From Thioalkalivibrio sp. ALMg11 (GTDB lineage: Bacteria; Pseudomonadota; Gammaproteobacteria; Ectothiorhodospirales; Ectothiorhodospiraceae), in the NCBI RefSeq assembly GCF_000377905.1, contig NZ_KB898872.1, positions 285,884 to 349,883 of the forward strand: a stretch of DNA of 64,000 nucleotides, in the 5' to 3' direction. Below are positions 27,528 through 38,466 of the stretch, piece by piece (position 1 is the stretch's first letter; every line of letters begins with the position of its first letter). The notes beneath the pieces were generated by a model. It had not been told where the DNA came from. It searched no databases and saw nothing but the letters and a program-made list of their open reading frames with translations. The position numbers were made by a program, and so were the translations under genes.

Positions 27528-29297
27528 ATGGATCAACAGACTCTAAGCCTGCTCGTGGTCGGGGCGACGTTCGCCCTGTACATCGGCATCGCCATCTGGG
27601 CGCGTGCCGGGACGACCAGCGAGTTCTATGTCGCCGGGCGCGGCATCAACCCGATCGCCAACGGCATGGCCACGGCCGCGGACTGGATGTCCGCCGCGTC
27701 GTTCATCTCCATGGCCGGCCTGATCGCGTTCCTCGGCTTCACCGGGGGTGCCTACCTGATGGGCTGGACCGGCGGCTACGTGCTGATGGCGCTGCTGCTG
27801 GCCCCGTACCTGCGCAAGTTCGGGAAGTTCACGGTGCCGGAATTCATCGGTGACCGCTTCTACTCGAAGACCGCGCGCATTATCGCGGTGATCGCCCTGA
27901 TCGTGATGTCCGTGACCTACGTCATCGGGCAGATGCGCGGCGTCGGGATCGCCTTCTCCAACATCCTGGAAGTACCACTGGCCACCGGCCTGATCGCCGG
28001 CATGACCGTGGTGTTCATCTACGCCGTGCTCGGCGGGATGAAAGGCATCACCTACACCCAGATCGCGCAGTACGTGATCATGATCTTTGCCTACACGGTG
28101 CCGGCGGTCTTCATTGCCATCACCCTGACCGGCAACCCGATCCCGCAGCTGGGTCTGGGCTCCACCCTGCAGGGATCCGATACCTACCTGCTGGATGCGC
28201 TGGACCAGACCATGGTCGATCTGGGCTTCCACGCCTACACCGAAGTGGGCGGCATGAGCATGCTCAACATGTTCCTGCTGACGCTGGCGCTGATGATCGG
28301 TACCGCGGGCCTGCCGCACGTGATCATCCGCTTCTTCACCGTCCCGCGCGTGCGTGATGCGCGCAAGTCCGCCGGCTGGGCGCTGGTGTTCATCGGCCTC
28401 CTCTACACCACCGCCCCGGCGGTTGGTGCGATGGCCATCTGGAACCTGGTGAACACCGTCCACCCGGGCGAGATCGGCACCGAGGAAGGCCACCTGGCCT
28501 ACGAGGACCGGCCGGCCTGGATGGATCGCTGGGAACAGACCGGCCTGCTGGCGTTCGAGGACAAGAACGAAGACGGGGTCATCCAGTATTACAACGACGC
28601 CAACCCCGAGTTCGCGGCCATGGCGGAAGAGCAGTACGGCTGGGAAGGCTCCGAGATCGTGACCCTCGACCGCGACATCATGGTACTGGCCAACCCCGAG
28701 ATTGCCGGGCTTCCGGGCTGGGTGATCGCACTGGTCGCAGCGGGCGGTATCGCCGCCGCGCTATCGACCGCGGCGGGACTGCTGCTGGCCATTGCATCGG
28801 CCATCTCGCATGACTTGCTGAAGGGCGTATTCATGCCAAGGATCAGCGAGAAGCGGGAGCTCATGGCCGGACGTATCGCCATGGGTGTCGCCATCCTGTT
28901 CGCCGGTTACCTAGGGTTGAATCCACCCGGCTTCGCGGCCGAGGTGGTGGCACTGGCCTTCGGTCTCGCCGCGGCCTCGCTGTTCCCGACCCTGATGATG
29001 GGCATCTTCATGAAGAAGATGAACAAGGAAGGCGCGATCGCCGGCATGCTGGTGGGTCTGCTGACCACCCTGCTGTACATCTTCACGTACAAGGGCTGGT
29101 TCTTCTTCTCCGGCACCGCCATGCTCCCGGACACCCCGGAAGGCTGGCTGCTGGGCGTGAACCCGACCGGCTTCGGCGCCATCGGCGCGGTCTTCAACTT
29201 CGTCACCGCCTACATCGTGATGAAGCTGACCAAGGAACCGCCGCAGGACATCCAGGACCTGGTGGAAAGCGTGCGCGTACCGCGTACCGAAAGCTGA
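27528..29297 (+). CDS. Sodium:solute symporter, acetate-type (VC_2705 subfamily)
   Basis: This 589-residue membrane protein has about 13 helices. MSAASFISMAGLIAFLGFTGGAY and the SSS-family sodium-site region near AAALSTAAGLLLAIASAISH identify the family. A hydrophilic insertion (about 305-395) between helices is typical of the VC_2705 subfamily. With the DUF4212 subunit it likely imports acetate or a similar short organic acid, since acs is further along the same gene run. It is regulated through the sigma-54 promoter upstream of the first DUF294 gene. Confidence 0.9.
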   Translation: MDQQTLSLLVVGATFALYIGIAIWARAGTTSEFYVAGRGINPIANGMATAADWMSAASFISMAGLIAFLGFTGGAYLMGWTGGYVLMALLLAPYLRKFGKFTVPEFIGDRFYSKTARIIAVIALIVMSVTYVIGQMRGVGIAFSNILEVPLATGLIAGMTVVFIYAVLGGMKGITYTQIAQYVIMIFAYTVPAVFIAITLTGNPIPQLGLGSTLQGSDTYLLDALDQTMVDLGFHAYTEVGGMSMLNMFLLTLALMIGTAGLPHVIIRFFTVPRVRDARKSAGWALVFIGLLYTTAPAVGAMAIWNLVNTVHPGEIGTEEGHLAYEDRPAWMDRWEQTGLLAFEDKNEDGVIQYYNDANPEFAAMAEEQYGWEGSEIVTLDRDIMVLANPEIAGLPGWVIALVAAGGIAAALSTAAGLLLAIASAISHDLLKGVFMPRISEKRELMAGRIAMGVAILFAGYLGLNPPGFAAEVVALAFGLAAASLFPTLMMGIFMKKMNKEGAIAGMLVGLLTTLLYIFTYKGWFFFSGTAMLPDTPEGWLLGVNPTGFGAIGAVFNFVTAYIVMKLTKEPPQDIQDLVESVRVPRTES

Positions 29298-29304
29298 TGG
29301 ACGG

Positions 29305-29338
29305 CCCCGCCATGCCCGGAAACATCGGCATGGCGGGG
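29305..29338. promoter_or_regulatory. 12-bp perfect hairpin after the symporter gene
   Basis: CCCCGCCATGCC and GGCATGGCGGGG enclose a 10-base loop 8 bases after the symporter stop. No T-run follows. It may protect the 3' end or reduce read-through into the second half of the operon. Confidence 0.55.
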
Positions 29339-29374
29339 TCCCCGCCACCATGACTGGATGGTCATTCGATAGTA

Positions 29375-29418
29375 GAAAAGAGGGGGTCGGCTCGGGTGCA
29401 CCGGGTCGGCCCCTTTTA
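29375..29418 (+). terminator. Possible terminator between symporter and second DUF294 gene
   Basis: AAAAGAGGGGG pairs with CCCCTTTT around a GC-rich loop and is followed by TTTTATC. If active, the DUF294-exonuclease-acs genes need their own promoter or read-through. Confidence 0.5.
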
Positions 29419-29512
29419 TCGGACACAGTGTCTGCGGGCCAAGCGGCAATCGACCCCACCCCGGTCGATTGCCGGTTGCCCCACCCCACGTGAACACCCA
29501 ACGGACCCACGC

Positions 29513-31339
29513 ATGAACGGCGAACTCGAAGAGATCCGCGAGTTTCTCGACCACTGCCCCGATCTGGCCCCCCTGCCGGAGGCCAGCCGGGATGCCTTTC
29601 TGCGCCAGCTCACCCTGCGCTACCTGCGCGAGGGCACCCGCTTCCCGCCGGACGCCGAACCCGGCCTGTGGATCGTGCGCACCGGCACGCTGGAGATCCG
29701 CGACGCGCACGACACCCTGCACGACCGCCTGGGCGAGGGCGATCTGGTGCACATCCCCAACACCCCGTCGCACCCGCTGGGCCCGGTCACCGAGGACGCC
29801 CTGGTCTACCACCTGCCACTGGATCGCGCCCTTGAGCTGGCCACGCGCGACAGCGCCATCGCCCAGTTCCTCGCCGCCGACGCCCCGCGCCCACTGGCCA
29901 CCGACCGCACAGCACACGGCGGGCACGGGGACCGCAGCCTGCTAACCACGCCGGTGCGCGCCCTGATGACCTCCGACCCGATACTGGCCGTCAGCACGCT
30001 CAGCCTGCACGAGGCCGCGCGCCTGATGGACCGGGCCGACATCTCCGCGCTGCTGCTGCACACGCCCGAGCGCCCGGGCGAACCCTGCGGCATCCTCACC
30101 GACACCGACCTGCGCCGTGCGGTCGCCAACGGCGTGGACCCCGGCCAGCCCGTTGCCAAATCCATGGCCAGCCCGCTGACCACCGTTGAGCGCGGCACCC
30201 CCGCCTTCGAGGCCCTGCTGCGCATGGCGCGCCACGACATTCACCACCTTCCGGTCGTCCACGAGGCCGACGGGACGCTGGCCGGCATCCTCTCCAGCAC
30301 CGACCTGATCCGCCACCAGGGCACCAGCGCCGTCTATCTGGTACGGGACCTGCGCCGGGCCGACGACCTCGCCGGCCTGCAGGGCGTGATGCAGGCCCTG
30401 CCCCAACTGCAGGTGCAACTGGTGGAGGCCGGCGCCGACGCCACCCAGCTCACCCAGACCGTGACCACGGTGATCGACACCCTCACCCAGCGCCTGATCG
30501 AGCTGGACGAACGCGACCGCGGCCCGGCCCCCTGCGCCTTTGCCTGGCTGGCCAGCGGCAGCCAGGGCCGCCACGAGCAGACCGTGTTCACCGACCAGGA
30601 CACCGCTCTCATCATTGCCGACCACGCCTCGCCGGACGCCGACGCCTGGTTCGCGGAACTCGCCCGCCATGTAACCGCCGGCCTCGACGCCTGCGGCATC
30701 CGCGCCTGCCCCGGCGATGTCGATCCCACCCATCCCGACTGGCGCCGACCCACGGCCGACTGGGCGCGCGAGATGGAACGCGTGCTGCACCACCCGGCCC
30801 CACGCGATGCGATGCTGGCCACCCACTATCTCGACATGCGCGTGATCCACGGTGCAGCGGAACTGTTCGAACCCCTGCGCCAACAGGCATTGGAGGTTGG
30901 CGCGCGCCACGAGGCCCTGCTGAGCGCGCTGGCCGACCAGGCGCGCGACCTGCCCGCGCCGCTCGGCTTCTTCCGCCAGTTCGTGCTGGAAGACAGCGGC
31001 GAACACGCCGACACCCTGGACCTGAAGATGCGCGGGTTGCTGCCGATCGTCGCCATGGCACGGGTCTTTGCCCTGCACGCCGGCAGCGAGGCACGCAGCA
31101 CAGTCGAACGCCTGCGCGCCGCAGCCCGGGCGGGGGTCATCAACGAGACCACGGCCGACAACCTGGCCGATGCCTGGCTGTACATCGCTAACCTACGCGC
31201 CCGTCATCAGGCCACCCAGATCCGCAACGGCCAGGCCCCGGACAACGCGCTGGACCCGGCCGGGCTGTCCACCCTGGAACGCAGTCACCTGAAGACCGCC
31301 TTCCGCCTGGTGAACGACGCCCGCAAGACGGCCCTCTGA
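29513..31339 (+). CDS. cNMP-binding/CBS-pair/DUF294 nucleotidyltransferase-like protein 2
   Basis: This 608-residue protein has the same domain order as the first DUF294 protein but is clearly diverged: cyclic-nucleotide-like fold (about 10-125), CBS pair (about 148-275), nucleotidyltransferase core with GSQGRHEQTVFTDQDTALII, and a DUF294 C-terminal domain. The start MNGELEEIREFLDHCPDL is chosen by alignment with paralogues; the upstream in-frame stretch lies in the terminator. Its stop overlaps the next start (TGATG), implying translational coupling to the exonuclease. Confidence 0.9.
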   Translation: MNGELEEIREFLDHCPDLAPLPEASRDAFLRQLTLRYLREGTRFPPDAEPGLWIVRTGTLEIRDAHDTLHDRLGEGDLVHIPNTPSHPLGPVTEDALVYHLPLDRALELATRDSAIAQFLAADAPRPLATDRTAHGGHGDRSLLTTPVRALMTSDPILAVSTLSLHEAARLMDRADISALLLHTPERPGEPCGILTDTDLRRAVANGVDPGQPVAKSMASPLTTVERGTPAFEALLRMARHDIHHLPVVHEADGTLAGILSSTDLIRHQGTSAVYLVRDLRRADDLAGLQGVMQALPQLQVQLVEAGADATQLTQTVTTVIDTLTQRLIELDERDRGPAPCAFAWLASGSQGRHEQTVFTDQDTALIIADHASPDADAWFAELARHVTAGLDACGIRACPGDVDPTHPDWRRPTADWAREMERVLHHPAPRDAMLATHYLDMRVIHGAAELFEPLRQQALEVGARHEALLSALADQARDLPAPLGFFRQFVLEDSGEHADTLDLKMRGLLPIVAMARVFALHAGSEARSTVERLRAAARAGVINETTADNLADAWLYIANLRARHQATQIRNGQAPDNALDPAGLSTLERSHLKTAFRLVNDARKTAL

Positions 31340-32076
31340 TGGTCTGCCCTCTGCACGCTGCCGAATGGCTACGCCCGCCCGGCCACTGGCGCTTCTGCCG
31401 CGCCCGGCGTCAGGCTGCGCGCCGCGCCCCGCCGGGGCCCCTGCGCGAGTGCATGGAGACCCCCATGCCCCCTGCCAGTCAACCGGTGGCCGCCGGCCGC
31501 TTTCTTGCAGTCGACCTGGAAACCACCGGGCTGGACCCGGAGCACGACCGCATCCTGAGCATGGGCTGGGTGGCGATGGAGGGCCCGCGCATCGACCTCG
31601 CCACCGCGGACCAGCGCCTGGTGCGCGCCGAGGGACCGGTGCCGGAGGCCAGCGCCGTCATCCACCGCATCACCGATCAGCGCGCCGCCAACGGCGTGGC
31701 CCTGGACGAGGCCCTGGACGCCCTGTTCCGCGCGCTCGCCGGGCGCGTCATGGTGGCGCACCACGCGGCCCTGGAGATCGGCTTCCTCGAGCAGGCCTGC
31801 CAGCGCCTGTACGGCGTGCGCCCCCCGCTGGCCATCGTGGACACCCTGCGCCTGGCGGAAACGGCCCTGCGCCGCGCCGGTCAGCCGATCCCGGCCCACG
31901 GGCTGCGCCTGCATACCCTGCGCGCGCGCTACAACCTGCCGGCCTATCGCGCACACGACGCGCTGTTCGATGCCATCGCCGCGGGCGAGCTGTTCGCCGC
32001 ACTGCTGAGCCGGCAATCGCCGGACGGAAAACTGCCGCTCGGGCGCGTGCTGTTCCGCCCCGCGTGGCTCTGGTGA
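31339..32076 (+). CDS. DnaQ-like 3'-5' exonuclease
   Basis: This 245-residue DEDDh exonuclease has FLAVDLETTGLDPEHDRIL, AHHAALEIGFLEQAC and YRAHDALFDAIAAGELF. The basic N-terminal 50 residues are kept because the ATG overlaps the preceding stop and similar tails occur in exonucleases encoded beside DUF294 genes. The substrate is unknown; it could act on a nucleotide signal linked to the DUF294 proteins or on DNA/RNA ends. The gap to acs is 102 bases. Confidence 0.85.
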   Translation: MVCPLHAAEWLRPPGHWRFCRARRQAARRAPPGPLRECMETPMPPASQPVAAGRFLAVDLETTGLDPEHDRILSMGWVAMEGPRIDLATADQRLVRAEGPVPEASAVIHRITDQRAANGVALDEALDALFRALAGRVMVAHHAALEIGFLEQACQRLYGVRPPLAIVDTLRLAETALRRAGQPIPAHGLRLHTLRARYNLPAYRAHDALFDAIAAGELFAALLSRQSPDGKLPLGRVLFRPAWLW

Positions 32077-32178
32077 GCGCGGCCGGCGGCCGGTTCACAT
32101 GCTATCCTCGCACCCACCAAAGGGGCTGGCGGTTGGCCACTCCCATACCCCATACCAAAAACCGATCTGGAGGCCCTG

Positions 32179-34137
<1,959 letters not shown>

Positions 34138-34143
34138 GCCCCG

Positions 34144-34170
34144 GGCCGGGGCCCCGCGCCCCGGCCTCTT
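34144..34170 (+). terminator. Terminator after acs
   Basis: GGCCGGGG and CCCCGGCC form a perfect 8-bp stem with a 7-base loop, followed by TCTT. It begins 7 bases after the acs stop. Confidence 0.6.
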
Positions 34171-34192
34171 CCGTCCCTCCGCTCCTCTCCGC

Positions 34193-34372
34193 GTCATTGC
34201 GAGGAGCCGAAGGCGACGCGGCAATCTCCGTCCGTAACCACCGGAATCTGACCACTCGCGCAGTGCCAGCATCAGGAGATTACTCGCTGCGCTCGCCCTT
34301 CGGGCCGGCCTTTGGCCGTTCAACGCAGCTTCGCTGCTTTTGTGCTTCGTCGTTGCACTCCTCGCAATGACG
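34193..34372. repeat. Palindromic interspersed repeat, family E copy 2
   Basis: About 180 bp are related along their length to 9648-9821, with ends TCATTGCGAGGAG and CTCCTCGCAATGA and the same core CTCGCTGCGCTCGCCCTTCG. It lies between acs and the modE-like gene. Confidence 0.88.
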
Positions 34373-34446
34373 GGGGCGGGGGTTATCATTCGCACTCACA
34401 ACCCCTCCCCGGCACCATCACCGGCAAACCCCAGGCCCCACAACGC

Positions 34447-34833
34447 ATGAGCACCCACCACTCCGGCACTCCAAAGGACCACCCCCAGGCCCCGCGCCTG
34501 CGCGTGCTGCTGGGCGAGGTCACGGCCATGGGCCCGGGCAAGGCCATGCTGCTGGAGGCCATCCGCGACAAGGGCTCGATCTCCGCGGCCGCGCGCAGCG
34601 TCGGCATGTCGTACCGCCGCGCCTGGGACCTGGTCGAGACCATGAACCAGAGCTTCCGCGAGCCCATGGTGGCCACCGCCAAGGGCGGCTCCGGCGGCGG
34701 CGGGGCCCAGGTCACCGCCTTCGGCGAGACCGTACTGGCACGCTACCGCGACATGGAACGCCAGGCCTGCGAGGCCCTGCGCGACGAGCTGCACGCCTTC
34801 GCCGAGTTCCTCGCCGACGACCCCAAGCCGTAA
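34447..34833 (+). CDS. ModE-type HTH regulator (N-terminal domain only)
   Basis: A 128-residue protein with the winged helix-turn-helix of ModE: AMLLEAIRDKGSISAAARSVGMSYRRAWDLVETMN, then the GGSGGGGAQVTAFGETVL wing. The C-terminal molybdate-binding domains of full ModE are absent, as in many short ModE relatives. It lies 192 bases upstream of modA and probably regulates modABC. The ATG choice starts after a repeat element; a longer frame would run into that repeat. Confidence 0.88.
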   Translation: MSTHHSGTPKDHPQAPRLRVLLGEVTAMGPGKAMLLEAIRDKGSISAAARSVGMSYRRAWDLVETMNQSFREPMVATAKGGSGGGGAQVTAFGETVLARYRDMERQACEALRDELHAFAEFLADDPKP

Positions 34834-34885
34834 CGCCGACCCCAGCCTTGACGGGTCTCCCTGGCCCACGCATCATTGCGCCTAC

Positions 34886-34909
34886 CGATATGCAAACTGA
34901 AATATAACG
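34886..34909 (+). promoter_or_regulatory. ModE-box-like operator upstream of modA
   Basis: CGATATGC-N8-ATATAACG. The right half matches the Escherichia coli ModE half-site exactly; the left half matches CGTTATAT in five of eight positions at the same spacing. It is 117 bases upstream of the modA start. Confidence 0.45.
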
Positions 34910-34937
34910 AAACGCATATCCACCCAGACAAGCGCCG

Positions 34938-34985
34938 CGTCACTGCGAGGAGCAACGCGACGAAGCAGTCTCCCAACGGAACCAC
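34938..34985. repeat. Family E repeat, one-ended fragment
   Basis: CGTCACTGCGAGGAGCAACG and the following CGACGAAGCAGTCTCC match the left end of the family E repeats, but no right end is present. It lies in the modA leader. Confidence 0.6.
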
Positions 34986-35025
34986 CCGAGCCCAACAAGA
35001 CCCAGCCACAGGGAAGACCCACACC

Positions 35026-35826
35026 ATGCACCTGCGCGCCCTCCTAATGACCCTGCTGCTCCTGCTACCCGGCCTGACCACCGCCAACGGCCCGCTGACC
35101 ATCGCGGCCGCCTCCGACCTGCGCTTCGCCCTGGACGAGATCCTGGACGCCTACCGCGAGGCGCACCCGGACGACGCCGTACGCGTCACCTACGGCTCCT
35201 CCGGCCGCATGACCACGCAGATCATGAACGGCGCCCCCTACGACGTCTTCTTCTCCGCCGATATCGCCTACCCACAGAAGCTGCGCGCCGAGGGCCACGC
35301 GGTGACCGAGCCGGAGGTCTACGCCATCGGCCGCATCGTGCTGTGGAGCAACCGCATGGATGCCTCCACGATGACGCTGGAAGACCTGCTACGCGACGAC
35401 ATCCGCCGCGTCGCCATCGCCTCCCCCACCCACGCCCCCTACGGCGTGCGAGCGATGGAGGCGCTCAAGTCCGTGGGCGTCTGGGACGACCTGCAGTCCA
35501 AGATCGTCAACGGTGACAACATCGCCCAGACCGCGCGCATGATTCAGGCGGGTGGCGCCGAGATCGGCATCATCGCCCTGTCGCTGGCCGAGTTCCCGGA
35601 CCTCGCCGAGCACAACTACCACCTGATCGACGACGCCCTGCACGAACCCCTCACCCAGGGCTTCATCATCACCCGGCGCGGTGAACACAACGACACGGCC
35701 CACCGCTTCGCCGAGTACATGAACGGCGATACCGCACGCGACATCATGCGCCGCTTCGGCTTCGTGATGCCCGGCGAAGCACTCCCCGAAGACGAACCCG
35801 CCGACACGGCCACGGCAACCCCGTAA
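35026..35826 (+). CDS. modA: Molybdate ABC transporter, substrate-binding protein
   Basis: This 266-residue periplasmic protein has signal peptide MHLRALLMTLLLLLPGLTTA. The oxyanion-binding core AAASDLRFALDEIL, TYGSSGRMTTQI and GAPYDVFFSADIAYP are ModA hallmarks. An in-frame extension upstream is repeat-derived and rejected as start. It lies 6 bases before modB. A ModE-like box upstream suggests repression by molybdate. Confidence 0.95.
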   Translation: MHLRALLMTLLLLLPGLTTANGPLTIAAASDLRFALDEILDAYREAHPDDAVRVTYGSSGRMTTQIMNGAPYDVFFSADIAYPQKLRAEGHAVTEPEVYAIGRIVLWSNRMDASTMTLEDLLRDDIRRVAIASPTHAPYGVRAMEALKSVGVWDDLQSKIVNGDNIAQTARMIQAGGAEIGIIALSLAEFPDLAEHNYHLIDDALHEPLTQGFIITRRGEHNDTAHRFAEYMNGDTARDIMRRFGFVMPGEALPEDEPADTATATP

Positions 35827-35832
35827 CCGGCC

Positions 35833-36525
35833 ATGTTCGAGCTGAGCCCCACGGACTGGATGGCGATCGAGGTCACCCTCAAGCTGGCGATCTACACCAC
35901 GCTGATCCTGCTGGTGATCGCCACCCCCATCGCCTGGTGGCTGGCCAACGGCCGCGCCCCCGGCGGCCTGCGCACCACGGTGCAGGCACTGGTCGCCCTG
36001 CCGCTGGTGCTGCCGCCCACCGTGCTCGGCTTCTATCTGCTGGTGTTGCTGGGCCCGGCCGGCCCGGTCGGCAGCACACTGGAGAACATGGGCCTCAACC
36101 ACCTGGCGTTCACCTTCCAGGGCATCCTGATCGCCTCGGTGATTTACTCCCTCCCGTTCGCCGTGCAGCCCCTGCAGCAGGCCTTCGCCAATCTGGGCCG
36201 CCGGCCCACCGAGATCGCCGGCTCGCTGGGCGCCGGACGCATGGATCGCTTCTTCACCGTCGTGCTGCCAATGTCCCGCGGCGGCTTCATCGTCGCCGCC
36301 ACGCTCGCCTTCGCCCACACCCTCGGCGAGTTCGGCGTGATCCTGATGCTCGGCGGCGCCATCCCCGGCGAGACCCAGGTGCTGTCCATCCTGATCTACG
36401 ACCACGCCGAGGCGATGAACTTCGACGCCGCCCACCGCCTGTCCCTCGGCCTGCTGGTGTTCGCCTTCGTCGTCCTGTTCGTCGTCTACGCGATCAACCG
36501 CCGCTTCGACACGGTGCGCCTGTGA
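35833..36525 (+). CDS. modB: Molybdate ABC transporter, permease
   Basis: This 230-residue inner-membrane protein has about five helices. ALVALPLVLPPTVLGFYLLVLLG at the second helix and the EAA-like loop EIAGSLGAGRMDRFFTVVLP are typical of ModB. It ends ...DTVRL with the stop overlapping the GTG start of modC. Confidence 0.96.
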   Translation: MFELSPTDWMAIEVTLKLAIYTTLILLVIATPIAWWLANGRAPGGLRTTVQALVALPLVLPPTVLGFYLLVLLGPAGPVGSTLENMGLNHLAFTFQGILIASVIYSLPFAVQPLQQAFANLGRRPTEIAGSLGAGRMDRFFTVVLPMSRGGFIVAATLAFAHTLGEFGVILMLGGAIPGETQVLSILIYDHAEAMNFDAAHRLSLGLLVFAFVVLFVVYAINRRFDTVRL

Positions 36526-37640
36526 GCCAGCCCGTGAGCCAGCCCGTCAGCAATGGGCTACGCATCAAGGCGCGCCTGGAGCGCTCCGGCTTCGCGCTGG
36601 ATGTGGACACGGCCATCCCGCTGGAGGGCGTCACCGCCCTGTTCGGCCGCTCCGGCTGCGGCAAGACCACGCTGTTGCGCATCATCGCCGGACTGGAACA
36701 CCCGCCCGGCGCCGAGGTGCACTTCGGCGACACCGCCTGGCAGTGCGGCAAGACCCTAGTCCCGCTGCACCGCCGCCGTGTCGGCCTCGTGTTCCAGGAA
36801 TCCACCCTGCTCCCGCACCTCTCCGTGCGCGGCAACCTGCTCTACGGCTACAAGCGCACGCCGGAACCCCTGCGCCGCCTGCACCTGGACGAGGTCGCCG
36901 ACCTGCTCGGCCTCACCGAGCTGCTGGACCGCCGCGCCGACCAGCTCTCCGGCGGCCAGCGCCAACGCGTGGCGCTGGGCCGCGCCCTGCTCATCAGCCC
37001 CGACCTGCTGCTGCTCGACGAACCCCTGAACGCCCTGGACACCCAGACCAAGCGCGAGATCATGCCCTTCCTCGCCCGCCTGTCCGACAGGACCGGCATC
37101 CCCACGCTGCTGGTCACCCACGCCCCGGACGAGGTCGAACGCCTCGCCCATCGCGTTGCCTTCATGCACGACGGCCAACTCGAACGCCTGGAACCCCTGC
37201 GCGACGCGCTGGCCCGCGCCGACTCGCCCCTGTTCCGCGACGAAGGCGCTGTCTCCGTCCTGCAAGGCGAACTGGGCCCAGCCGACACCCACGGCCTGCA
37301 CCCCTTCGGCCCGCCCGAAGCCCGCTACCGCGTACCGTCCACCCCCGGCGCCACCAACGGCGCCGGCCGCCCGGCCCGTCTGCGCATCGAGGCCCGCGAC
37401 GTCTCCATCGCCCTGTCCCCACCCCAGGACGTCTCCATCCTCAACATCATCCCCGTCACCATCGAGTCCCTGGACGAGGCGCCCGGCCACCATGGCCCCG
37501 CCCGTATCCTCGCCACCTGCCGCCAGCAAGACGGCCAGACCCTGATAGCCGAACTCACCCGACTCTCCACCGAACGGCTCGGCCTCCAGCCCGGCACCCG
37601 CGCCCACGCCCTCGTCAAATCCGTCGCCTTCCTCGACTGA
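36522..37640 (+). CDS. modC: Molybdate ABC transporter, ATP-binding protein
   Basis: This 372-residue ATPase has Walker A GRSGCGKTTLL, signature LSGGQRQRVALGRAL, Walker B LLLLDEPLNALD and, after about 295, a C-terminal TOBE/Mop domain. GTG at 36522 overlaps the modB stop; a second GTG twelve bases on lies in a tandem duplication of GTGAGCCAGCCC and is an equally good start. No further mod or moa genes follow. Confidence 0.95.
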   Translation: MSQPVSQPVSNGLRIKARLERSGFALDVDTAIPLEGVTALFGRSGCGKTTLLRIIAGLEHPPGAEVHFGDTAWQCGKTLVPLHRRRVGLVFQESTLLPHLSVRGNLLYGYKRTPEPLRRLHLDEVADLLGLTELLDRRADQLSGGQRQRVALGRALLISPDLLLLDEPLNALDTQTKREIMPFLARLSDRTGIPTLLVTHAPDEVERLAHRVAFMHDGQLERLEPLRDALARADSPLFRDEGAVSVLQGELGPADTHGLHPFGPPEARYRVPSTPGATNGAGRPARLRIEARDVSIALSPPQDVSILNIIPVTIESLDEAPGHHGPARILATCRQQDGQTLIAELTRLSTERLGLQPGTRAHALVKSVAFLD

Positions 37641-37852
37641 GCGTCCCGGCCGCGCCCTACATGGCCCCCTCCCCTTCATCCGTTCGCAAACCCACAACGT
37701 GCGTGCCAGAATCGGCCTGACGACCATCGAAGACGGCACCCCTAACACAATTGATCCCAGCCGCTACATATCCAGGAGCCATGGTCACCCATGCACCGTA
37801 ATCCGCTGAACCCCCGAATATTTGTGACGCCGGCTCATCCGGCATATGTAGC

Positions 37853-37898
37853 GCGCACGTTCAATCAATATCCGTACGTGCTACCTAATCACTGTTAG
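37853..37898 (+). repeat. 46-bp leader repeat, copy 1 (recombination-site-like)
   Basis: The sequence begins GCGCACGTTCAATCAATATC and ends CTACCTAATCACTGTTAG. It matches 41347-41392 at 40 of 46 positions with only transitions. It ends in GTTAG, the core of integron attC/attI right ends, 18 bases before the first AT-rich cassette-like gene. The stretch 37641-37852 holds no gene. Confidence 0.6.
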
Positions 37899-37916
37899 TT
37901 GTCGTTAAGGAAAAAT

Positions 37917-38360
37917 ATGCTCCCTAATTACTCAGAGATCATTGAGCTCTTGAAAAAAGGTGCCACGATCGAGGCACAGGAAAAGGTAATGGCACTACGA
38001 GAGGGAGCGCTCGAACTTCAAGAGCAAAATATTTCACTCCGCGAACGAATTCGAGATCTTGAAGCCCGGCTGTCAGCCGTTGAGGACTGGGCAGAACAAC
38101 GGAAAAGATATGTTTTGGCATCTCCATGGAGAGGGCCGGCTCAGGTCTATGCGCTAAAAAAAACAGAAGCACAAGACGAACCACCCCATCTCCTGTGTGC
38201 TAATTGCTTTCACAATTCCAAGAGAGTTGTCTTGAATCCCACGAGAAAGACAGGGTGGGTGAATTTGGTTTGTCCAGACTGCAAAGCCGTAGTAGAAACC
38301 GGGTATCGTGGGATTGGTGAAGCTCAATATGCGGAAGACTACGAGAAAGATGACAACTAA
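37917..38360 (+). CDS. Cassette-type protein with coiled coil and zinc ribbon
   Basis: This 147-residue protein is unlike its GC-rich neighbours in base composition. Residues 15-65 are a charged heptad coiled coil (ALELQEQNISLRERIRDLEA). Residues 94-122 form a zinc-ribbon pattern with C94-x2-C97 and C119-x2-C122 (LCANCFHN ... VCPDCKAVV). ATG at 37917 follows AAGGA. The stop TAA lies inside the left end of an attC-like site, as usual for integron cassettes. No family was recognised. Confidence 0.7.
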   Translation: MLPNYSEIIELLKKGATIEAQEKVMALREGALELQEQNISLRERIRDLEARLSAVEDWAEQRKRYVLASPWRGPAQVYALKKTEAQDEPPHLLCANCFHNSKRVVLNPTRKTGWVNLVCPDCKAVVETGYRGIGEAQYAEDYEKDDN

Positions 38361-38439
38361 CAAGTCACTCAAGTTCGTTTCGCGCTTTGCGCTCCACCGG
38401 ACGTGGCTAACGCGGCGCCGCTTAGCTTAGACCTTAGCG
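38355..38439 (+). other. attC-like recombination site 1
   Basis: Left box AACTAAC (38355-38361) with a 5-base spacer, then ACTCAAG. The right side has CTTAGCT, a 5-base spacer and CTTAGCG (38433-38439). The inner part contains CGCGCTTTGCGCTCCACCGG, a sequence type often seen in attC sites. The boxes deviate from RYYYAAC/GTTRRRY, so the site is degenerate. Confidence 0.5.
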
Positions 38440-38466
38440 CCCAAAAATATGGAGGATTAGTAGTCT

